Source of the DNA: Deltaproteobacteria bacterium
Lineage (GTDB): Bacteria > Myxococcota > B64-G9
DNA: 7,608 nt
Reading direction: 5' to 3'
Assembly: GCA_030591745.1 (NCBI GenBank)
Contig: JAUVAM010000159.1
Coordinates: forward strand, 1 to 7,608
Both the position numbers and the translations under genes were made by a program. This document shows, in pieces, positions 1-5,102 of this stretch (position 1 is its first letter; every line of letters begins with the position of its first letter). Below the pieces are notes generated by a model that had not been told where the DNA came from, ran no database searches, and saw only the letters and a program-made list of their open reading frames with translations.

Positions 1-428
1 GCCGACGCCGTCCCTGGTCCAGCACCGGCAGACCAGATCAGAGGATAGGCTGGAACAAAATTCTCGGCAGATCGCACATGGCGGACGAGTTGCGCATGCA
101 GCCTGGCCGTGGTCCCCGCGGTGCAGGTAATCAGCGTACCGGGTCGAACGTCGGGTCCGAGTGCTTGCATGGCGGAGAAGACCTCATCCAGGGGCAAGGC
201 CAAGACGATGACGGTGGCCCCTATCACAGCCCGATCCAATTTGGCCTCGGTCCTGTCAAGGCAACCCATCCGTCGTGCCATTTCCAAATTCATCTCGCTC
301 TTGTCGGTCCCGACGATCTCCTCCGCGACCCCATGGGCCCGCAACAGGCTGGCAATGCTTATGCCCATCTGGCCACATCCCACTACGGCGACTCGAAACC
401 ATGACTGTGCTTGTTCGTTCTCTGCCAT
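1..428 (-). CDS. Prephenate dehydrogenase-like (TyrA-like) NAD(P)-binding protein, 5' part only
   Basis: The first 142 codons are visible; the gene continues beyond the left edge. Residues 12-42 form a Rossmann beta-alpha-beta unit: VAVVGCGQMG (G17, G19, G22) followed by IVGTD, whose Asp42 ends the second strand and suggests NAD rather than NADP. The following segments (MGCLDR near 54-59, VIVLALPLDEV at 73-83, RPGTLIT at 95-101) line up with prephenate/arogenate dehydrogenases, which oxidatively decarboxylate prephenate or arogenate in tyrosine synthesis in the cytoplasm. Two family hallmarks are not typical. The usual D-x-GS-x-K segment is CTAGTT, and the catalytic-His segment GGHPM is PAYPL, with Tyr128 in place of His. 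It could therefore be a divergent TyrA or another member of the 6-phosphogluconate-dehydrogenase-like superfamily. The ATG at 428 is preceded by AAGGA about 12 nt upstream, a rather long spacing. It is divergent from the exported-protein gene at 511. Confidence 0.65.
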   Translation of the reverse strand, partial: MAENEQAQSWFRVAVVGCGQMGISIASLLRAHGVAEEIVGTDKSEMNLEMARRMGCLDRTEAKLDRAVIGATVIVLALPLDEVFSAMQALGPDVRPGTLITCTAGTTARLHAQLVRHVRSAENFVPAYPLIWSAGAGPGTAS

Positions 429-443
429 AATCGTTCACCATCC

Positions 444-473
444 TTGACACCTTAGAGTTGCCTTGATGATAAT
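444..473 (+). promoter_or_regulatory. Probable sigma70-type promoter for the exported basic/beta-barrel protein gene
   Basis: A perfect TTGACA (444-449) is followed after 18 nt by GATAAT (468-473, 5 of 6 consensus positions). The expected start near 480 gives a leader of about 30 nt before the ATG at 511. It lies in the 82-bp divergent spacer, and its -35 sits close to the ribosome-binding region of the leftward gene, so expression of the two genes may interfere. Confidence 0.6.
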
Positions 474-495
474 GTCAGCCTCACACTGATTGCAA
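466..495 (-). promoter_or_regulatory. Possible leftward sigma70-type promoter for the TyrA-like gene
   Basis: On the minus strand TTGCAA (495-490, 4 of 6 consensus positions) and TATCAT (471-466, 5 of 6) are separated by 18 nt. This would start transcription near 459, about 30 nt before the ATG at 428. Its -10 box overlaps the -10 box of the rightward promoter. This is a consensus match only. Confidence 0.35.
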
Positions 496-499
496 TCCT

Positions 500-505
500 G
501 GAGGA
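500..505 (+). promoter_or_regulatory. Shine-Dalgarno GGAGGA deciding the start at 511
   Basis: GGAGGA ends 5 nt before the ATG at 511. An in-frame TTG at 490 lies upstream of this site and has no comparable ribosome-binding site, so the ATG is preferred. Confidence 0.75.
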
Positions 506-510
506 CGACC

Positions 511-1896
511 ATGCACCCAAAAACCGGACGCGACCATGCGCGCCTGGCCTCACTTGCCGCCGTCTTGTTTTTCTTTCTTGGGGGTCTCGCAGTCGTACCC
601 TGCTCGACGGCACAGACTTTGGTTGTGCCAAAATTCTCATCCCGAGGCAAGGGGGCCAAACGCCTGGCGTCGCGTGCCTGGAAAGTAATCGCCCAGGAGA
701 TCAAGAAACAGGGCGCCAAGATGGTCTCATCCAAGACCTACTACAGAAAAGCCAAGCGCATGCGCATCAGGCGGTCCCGATCTTTGAAGGCCAGGTCGGT
801 CAAGCGCCTGGCCAAAGCACTGAATTTGGACGGTGTGCTGATCGGCTCGGTTCGACGCAAGGGCCGCAGGTACCGCATGAACTTCACGTTGCGGGGCGCT
901 GATGGATCGATTTTGCTAAGGAAGGCTTATCGACTTAGAAAACGCAGACTGCCTCGCAACAAAGCAACTGAGCTGGCCATTCTGATCATGGACAAAGTCA
1001 CCCCGGCCGAGGCACCGCCAGTTGAGCCGCCCCCCATTGCGGTTGAAACGCCACCGGCCGCGGCCGCTCCAGACAAAGATACGCCGCCGGCCAAGAATCT
1101 GTCGGATGAATTCCTGCCGGCCTGGGCCAGAGACAAAGAAAAACCGGCCGACAAAAATACCGAAGCCTCGCCGAAGGTCACATCGAAGGCCTCGACTAAG
1201 GCCAAGGCGCCCGCCAAATCGAGTCCACGCAAGCAGGGTTCGGTTAACGATGCCCTCCTGGCGGTCGGGGCCAGCTTCCATCATCGGGCCGGGCTCAATC
1301 CAAGACACGAAGCCAGCCTCTTTCCCGGCTTGCGCGTGGATGGTCGCATGTTCCTCGGGACCTTCTTGGACATGCCCGTCGTCCGGGATATCGGCTTCGG
1401 CGGATTTTTCGATATGGGCATGGGGCTTGAGTACGGCTACCAGGACGCCGAAGAAAACTGGAGCGCGAGCCAGATGCAGTGGCGCGGCGAGCTCCTGTAT
1501 CGCTTGGCTTTCGACGTGACCACCTCCCCCGCCATCCTCTTCAAGGTGGGCTACGGCGGCACCTCCTGCAGCATCGATTCGGACGCTGTCGATGTGCTGG
1601 ACGCCAGCTACATGGCTCCCTACGCCGGACTGGATATTTATTTAACCCTCTGGCCACCGATGATCCGCTTTTTCGCCTCAGGCAGCTTCTTGTTCCTGGT
1701 GAGTCCTGGAGGCGATCTGGACGGCTCCGGCATGGGTTTTTCGGTGATGGCCGGCATCGACGTGGACCTGATCGATTTGGTCCATGTGGGTCTGGGATAT
1801 GACATGACCCAATACATGATGGAGGCCGACGGGGGTGGAACGTTCTCGGACACCTACCAAGGATTCTTCATTCGGGCTGGAGTCAATTTCAACTAA
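511..1896 (+). CDS. Exported protein: very basic TolB/FlgT-like domain, Pro/Ala/Lys linker, predicted C-terminal outer-membrane beta-barrel
   Basis: The product is 461 residues. Residues 1-34 look like a Sec signal peptide: basic start, hydrophobic core LAAVLFFFLGGLAVV, cleavage at STA/Q. The Cys at 31 is preceded by Pro, so a lipobox is unlikely. Residues 35-163 form a compact alpha/beta-like domain (TLVVPKF, a helix AWKVIAQEIKKQG, LNLDGVLIGSV, YRMNFTLRGADGSIL). The pattern resembles domains in TolB-N, FlgT or CsgG-related proteins, a resemblance by eye only. This region is extraordinarily rich in Lys and Arg. Residues 164-243 are a Pro/Ala/Lys/Thr linker typical of periplasm-spanning tethers. 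Residues 244-461 show alternating aromatic and Gly-rich strands (GFGGFFDMGMGLEYGY, LLYRLAFDV, ILFKVGYGG, MIRFFASGSFLFL, HVGLGYDM, FFIRAGVNF), fitting a small beta-barrel of about eight strands. No enzymatic motif is visible. It could be an envelope-spanning structural or peptidoglycan-associated protein. The gene faces miaA tail-to-tail with an 8-bp overlap, leaving no room for its own terminator. Confidence 0.8.
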   Translation: MHPKTGRDHARLASLAAVLFFFLGGLAVVPCSTAQTLVVPKFSSRGKGAKRLASRAWKVIAQEIKKQGAKMVSSKTYYRKAKRMRIRRSRSLKARSVKRLAKALNLDGVLIGSVRRKGRRYRMNFTLRGADGSILLRKAYRLRKRRLPRNKATELAILIMDKVTPAEAPPVEPPPIAVETPPAAAAPDKDTPPAKNLSDEFLPAWARDKEKPADKNTEASPKVTSKASTKAKAPAKSSPRKQGSVNDALLAVGASFHHRAGLNPRHEASLFPGLRVDGRMFLGTFLDMPVVRDIGFGGFFDMGMGLEYGYQDAEENWSASQMQWRGELLYRLAFDVTTSPAILFKVGYGGTSCSIDSDAVDVLDASYMAPYAGLDIYLTLWPPMIRFFASGSFLFLVSPGGDLDGSGMGFSVMAGIDVDLIDLVHVGLGYDMTQYMMEADGGGTFSDTYQGFFIRAGVNFN

Positions 1897-2842
1897 GCTG
1901 ATTCCCCGATTCTTTCAAAAAGAAACCTACCGCAGCCTCCACCTCATCTACGTTCACAGGCGTCGGCAACCAGCGCATGTCGCTTTGACCCTTGAACCAG
2001 GTCAACTGTTGCTTGGCGTATCGCCAATGAGCGGTCGTGATGGCATCACGAGCCTCTGTGAGGCTCAGGGCTCCATCCAGATGGGCCGCCAGTTGTTTGT
2101 AGCCCACGACATCCAGGGCGGAAGATGCGCCCTCGGAACGTAGCCTGCGGACCTCGGCCAGCCATCCCGCTTGCAGCATGCGCTCAACCCGGTCCGCCAC
2201 CCTCTTGCGCAAGATCTCAGGGGCCCAATTCGGAATCAACTGGACGCTTCGGTAGCGCTCCTCGGCCAGAGCATGTTCGGCATGAAAATCCGACATCGCT
2301 TTGCCGCTGAGCGCCAAAACCTCAAGCGCCCTCACCAGTCGCAGGCTGTCACCGGCGGGAATGCGGGCGGCACTCTTGGGATCAAGGCAGATCAATCGTT
2401 GGTGCAAGTAACCTGCCTGCTGCTTCTCTTTCTCAAACAATTCTTCTCGCAAAGCATCATCCCTGGGCGGGGTGTCGATGATGCCGCGAAGCAAGGAGCG
2501 GATGTATAGGCCCGTGCCGCCGCAAACGATGGGCAGCCTTCCCCGGGAAACAATGTCGGCAATAACAGAATCGGCCCGTTGCACAAACTCAGCGGCGCTG
2601 AAACGCTCACCAGGGTCACAACAGTCCAGCAGATGATGTGGGATCGCCGCCTGATCCTGAGCTGAGGGTTTGGCCGTGCCGATGTCCAAACCCCGATAGA
2701 TTTTTCTGGAATCAGCGCTGACGATCTCGCCGTCCAGGCGCAGGGCCAGCTCGCGGGCCAAGGCACCCTTGCCGGAAGCCGTGGCACCCGCCACCACCAC
2801 CAAGGGCCGTAGCGATTCGATAACTAGGACCTCTCGAACCAA
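1889..2842 (-). CDS. miaA: tRNA dimethylallyltransferase
   Basis: The 317-residue product (typical MiaA about 300-316) transfers a dimethylallyl group from DMAPP to N6 of A37 in tRNAs reading UNN codons. With the chosen start, visible motifs are the P-loop GATASGKG (19-26), DSRKIYRGLDIGTAKPS (44-60) with the family's catalytic Asp44, PHHLLDCCDPGERFSAAEF (68-86), CGGTGLYIRSLLRG (107-120), LRLVRALEV, DVVGYKQLAAHLDG and the C-terminal WRYAKQQLTWFKG. One position is odd: the residue after the Walker A Lys, normally Thr or Ser, is Gly26 (codon at 2767-2765), and the usual Pro of GPTASGKT is Ala. Start choice: TTG at 2842 has GAGG at 2853-2850, 7 nt upstream, and gives a normal length. An in-frame ATG at 2896 would add 18 residues deep inside mutL. 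The gene overlaps the mutL 3' end by 19 nt, so the two are probably co-transcribed and translationally coupled. Confidence 0.93.
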   Translation of the reverse strand: MVREVLVIESLRPLVVVAGATASGKGALARELALRLDGEIVSADSRKIYRGLDIGTAKPSAQDQAAIPHHLLDCCDPGERFSAAEFVQRADSVIADIVSRGRLPIVCGGTGLYIRSLLRGIIDTPPRDDALREELFEKEKQQAGYLHQRLICLDPKSAARIPAGDSLRLVRALEVLALSGKAMSDFHAEHALAEERYRSVQLIPNWAPEILRKRVADRVERMLQAGWLAEVRRLRSEGASSALDVVGYKQLAAHLDGALSLTEARDAITTAHWRYAKQQLTWFKGQSDMRWLPTPVNVDEVEAAVGFFLKESGNQLS

Positions 2843-4608
2843 TTCTCTACCTCGCCCCTGGAGAAAGCGCGCAGCACAGGCCTTCCATGGGGACATCGTG
2901 TGCCAAAATCAATCTTCTCGACTTGTTCAAGCAGGGCACGGATTTCGGCCTCTCCCATGTCCTTGCCCGCACGCACCGAGCTATGGCAAGCCATCCGGCT
3001 GAGCACATCGATGCGCCGCTCCTCCCAGGAGGCTTGTCGATCGGATTCGGCAAGATCATCCAAAACATCTCTCACCAGCTCCACGGCGGGCGACCTGATC
3101 AGAAGAGCAGGCAAAGCCTTCACGGAGAGGGTCCGTTCTCCAAAGGGCTCTATTTCAAAGCCCATGGCCACAAGGCGTTCACGCTGCTCCAGCGCCACCG
3201 CCTCCATGGCTGCATCCGCCTCCATCTGAACAGGCACCAGCAGCCGTTGGGAAGGCACCTCGCCCTTTTCCATGTTTTGCCTGAGGCGCTCGAAAGTAAT
3301 GCGCTCATGGGCCGCGTGCTGATCCATCAGCACGAATCGATCTTGATCCGCCAAAAGAATATACGTGCGCCAGAGTTGAGCCACGATGGCCAAATCCCTC
3401 AGGGGTCGATCGGTCGCTATTTTTTCCGCGCCGCTTTGAGCCTCCGGCCATGCTTTGGCGGGCGGAACAAACAAAGAGCCGCTTTTGGGCGAATAAGTCC
3501 CGGTGGTCTTCGCCATATAGCTGCCCAGGGCCTCGCGCACCGAGGACTTCCTCGGACCGCTCGGATGCAGCGTATAACTGCGGGCGGGTTGGACGTCTTG
3601 ATCCATGCCGTCGAATGGTGAGTTGGCCATGACCCCCGCCACCGCCAAGCGCAGCGCCCTTTGTACCCGTCGGGCATCCGCGAAGCGCACCTCGGTCTTT
3701 TGGGGGTGGACGTTGACATCCAGTTCCTCTGGCGAAATCTCCATATGCAGGACCGCCACCGGAAAACGTCCATGAGGCAGCATGGTCCGACATCCGTCCA
3801 TCAAGGCATACTGCAATAGCCGATCGCGCACATAGCGCCCGTTGACGAAAATGTGGATACCCCGAGTGTTTGAGCGAGCGCCGGCCGCCTCGCTCAACAA
3901 GCCGACGATGCGCAGTCCATCTTCCGAATATTCGACCGGCATGAGGTGATCAAAAACCTCCCTGCCCAAGAGAGCCGCGGTCCGTTGGCCCAAGTCCTTC
4001 GTGGCCGGAGCATCGATCATCTTGCGCCCGTTGTGTTCCAGGCGCAGGTGCACATCGGGCCGTATCAAGCCAAGGCGCGTCACCCAGGCACTGATGTGCC
4101 CCATCTCGGTGGCCGGGGTGCGAAGAAATTTCTGCCGAGCCGGCACGTTATAAAACAAGTCCCGCACTTCAACAGTCGTCCCCACGGCCACCCCGACCTC
4201 TTCAATCACGGGGCTTGATCCACCCTCCATCATCAGACGGCTGCCTATCTCATCCTCAGCCCGCCGGGTCGAAATACTGAAACGGGAGACGGCGGCGATG
4301 CTCGGCATGGCCTCTCCCCTAAAGCCCAAAGAAGCGATACGCTGCAAGTCCTCAAATTGTCGAATCTTGCTTGTCGCGTGTCGCACAACGCAAAGCGCCA
4401 GATCCTCCCGAGCCATGCCCTCCCCATCATCCGTCACCCGAACCAGGCCCTTACCCCCCTCTTCAACCTGGCAGATGATCCGCGTTGCCCCCGCATCCAA
4501 GCTGTTTTCCACGAGTTCTTTGACCACCGATGCCGGCCGCTCCACCACCTCGCCGGCGGCGATCTGATCGACGAGTGTTGTGGGCAGGACTTGTATTCGC
4601 GTGCTCAT
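2824..4608 (-). CDS. mutL: DNA mismatch repair protein MutL, endonuclease type
   Basis: The 594-residue protein couples MutS mismatch recognition to strand removal. The N-terminal GHKL ATPase is complete: QIAAGEVVERPASVVKELVENSLDAGA (15-41, general-base Glu31), the DDGEGM nucleotide motif (60-65), HATSKI (77-82), LGFRGEA (94-100), GTTVEVRDLFYNVPARQKFL (143-162), FVNGRYV and DVNVHPQKTEVRF (297-309). Residues about 335-400 are a variable Ser/Pro/Lys linker. The C-terminal dimerisation domain carries the metal-dependent nicking motif DQHA-x2-E-x4-E (429-440), a beta-clamp-binding-like QRLLVP (454-459), ACHSSVRAG (540-548), CPHGRP (572-577) and a terminal FER (591-593). This set is known from endonuclease-proficient MutL of bacteria lacking MutH, and is absent from E. 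coli MutL. The ATG at 4608 gives the canonical MutL N-terminus; the upstream ribosome-binding site is weak. It is the first gene of a mutL-miaA operon and diverges from the zinc-ribbon gene. Confidence 0.97.
   Translation of the reverse strand: MSTRIQVLPTTLVDQIAAGEVVERPASVVKELVENSLDAGATRIICQVEEGGKGLVRVTDDGEGMAREDLALCVVRHATSKIRQFEDLQRIASLGFRGEAMPSIAAVSRFSISTRRAEDEIGSRLMMEGGSSPVIEEVGVAVGTTVEVRDLFYNVPARQKFLRTPATEMGHISAWVTRLGLIRPDVHLRLEHNGRKMIDAPATKDLGQRTAALLGREVFDHLMPVEYSEDGLRIVGLLSEAAGARSNTRGIHIFVNGRYVRDRLLQYALMDGCRTMLPHGRFPVAVLHMEISPEELDVNVHPQKTEVRFADARRVQRALRLAVAGVMANSPFDGMDQDVQPARSYTLHPSGPRKSSVREALGSYMAKTTGTYSPKSGSLFVPPAKAWPEAQSGAEKIATDRPLRDLAIVAQLWRTYILLADQDRFVLMDQHAAHERITFERLRQNMEKGEVPSQRLLVPVQMEADAAMEAVALEQRERLVAMGFEIEPFGERTLSVKALPALLIRSPAVELVRDVLDDLAESDRQASWEERRIDVLSRMACHSSVRAGKDMGEAEIRALLEQVEKIDFGTRCPHGRPVLRAFSRGEVENWFERS
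2850..2853 (-). promoter_or_regulatory. Shine-Dalgarno GAGG supporting the TTG start of miaA at 2842
   Basis: On the minus strand GAGG lies 7 nt upstream of TTG (2842-2840), inside the last codons of mutL. Ribosomes finishing mutL would pass directly over this site. No ATG or GTG closer to the P-loop has a comparable site. Confidence 0.5.
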
Positions 4609-4658
4609 GACAGCGAGGCTATCACCCGCTGCCCGTCGAGTTCAATGAACAGCTTGTG

Positions 4659-4668
4659 GCTTGCAAGC
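4659..4668. repeat. Perfect 10-bp palindrome GCTTGCAAGC in the mutL / zinc-ribbon spacer
   Basis: GCTTGCAAGC is fully self-complementary and contains the -35 hexamer of the rightward promoter. It could be a regulator half-site, but a 10-bp palindrome can also arise by chance. The rest of this 126-bp spacer shows no other clear structure. Confidence 0.3.
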
Positions 4669-4689
4669 GGGACAGCCATTGACTAGAAT
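4661..4689 (+). promoter_or_regulatory. Probable sigma70-type promoter for the zinc-ribbon/neprosin pair
   Basis: TTGCAA (4661-4666, 4 of 6) and TAGAAT (4684-4689, 5 of 6) are separated by the optimal 17 nt. Transcription would begin near 4696, leaving a leader of about 39 nt before the TTG start at 4735. No equally good promoter was found for mutL on the opposite strand. Confidence 0.5.
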
Positions 4690-4723
4690 CACCAGCATCA
4701 GAAACAATCGAATCTTCAGCCAA

Positions 4724-4729
4724 AGGAGG
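4724..4729 (+). promoter_or_regulatory. Shine-Dalgarno AGGAGG deciding the TTG start at 4735
   Basis: AAAGGAGGG covers 4722-4730, and AGGAGG ends 5 nt before TTG 4735. No ATG or GTG lies in frame between the site and the first Cys codon, and the second Cys-x2-Cys position fits only with this start. Confidence 0.75.
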
Positions 4730-4734
4730 GCACA

Positions 4735-5070
4735 TTGCTCTGTCCAAGATGCAAAGTGGAAATGATAGAGAAGGATTATCGGGGTCTAAAGATTGATCGC
4801 TGCCAGCAATGCAAGGGAGTCTGGCTGGACAAGGGCGAACTGGACGAGGTCTTGCTGAAAAAAATGGGCAACATCATCGACGCCGGGTCGATATCGCAAG
4901 CACCCGCGGCGCCCAAAACCGATATGGCCTTTTGCCGGCGCTGCAACAACAACCCCATGCTCGCCATGAGCGGTGCCGGGAACGTAGAATTCGATTGGTG
5001 CGATAAATGCGAGGGCATGTGGTTTGACCGTGGTGAGTTGACGGTCCTGCACTACGTCAAAGACGAATAG
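4735..5070 (+). CDS. Small protein with two TFIIB-like zinc ribbons (zf-TFIIB family)
   Basis: The 111-residue protein has two repeats of one zinc-binding unit. Unit 1 is CPRC (3-6) with CQQCKGVWLDKGEL (23-36). Unit 2 is CRRC (67-70) with CDKCEGMWFDRGEL (89-102). The pattern Cys-x2-Cys, about 16-18 residues, Cys-x2-Cys-x-Gly-x-Trp-[Leu/Phe]-Asp-x-Gly-Glu-Leu is characteristic of the zf-TFIIB Pfam family. Each unit should bind one zinc ion through four cysteines. A 30-residue Ala/Pro-containing linker joins them. There is no signal peptide, so it is cytoplasmic. The biochemical role of the family is not established; nucleic-acid or protein binding is only an inference from the fold. It starts at TTG behind a very strong Shine-Dalgarno and ends 32 nt before the neprosin-like gene, so co-transcription is likely although a functional link is unproven. 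Confidence 0.88.
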   Translation: MLCPRCKVEMIEKDYRGLKIDRCQQCKGVWLDKGELDEVLLKKMGNIIDAGSISQAPAAPKTDMAFCRRCNNNPMLAMSGAGNVEFDWCDKCEGMWFDRGELTVLHYVKDE

Positions 5071-5088
5071 TCTCTTTATTATGGATTC

Positions 5089-5094
5089 AGGAGG
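5089..5094 (+). promoter_or_regulatory. Shine-Dalgarno AGGAGG for the neprosin-like gene
   Basis: AGGAGG ends 8 nt before ATG 5103 in the 32-nt gap after the zinc-ribbon gene. The strong site supports this start, which also gives a well-formed signal peptide. Confidence 0.75.
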
Positions 5095-5102
5095 CATCTG
5101 CA

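Noticed and set aside
598..606. Possible lipoprotein signal at Cys31 of the exported protein
   Set aside because: The residue before the Cys is Pro (VVPC), which does not fit a lipobox; STA/Q is a better signal peptidase I site.
1911..1925. Hairpin TTCTTT-CAA-AAAGAA after the exported-protein stop
   Set aside because: The stem is almost entirely A/T and has no following T-run, and it encodes the FFLKE end of MiaA, so it is not a credible terminator.
2887..3621. A 244-codon open frame on the plus strand, antisense to mutL
   Set aside because: It lies wholly inside the highly conserved mutL reading frame, its product shows no domain pattern or ribosome-binding site, and long antisense frames are expected in GC-rich coding DNA.
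5038..5060. Inverted repeat TTGACG-N11-CGTCAA near the end of the zinc-ribbon gene
   Set aside because: It lies in coding sequence with no -10 box at a proper distance, and six-base arms at this spacing are easily coincidental.
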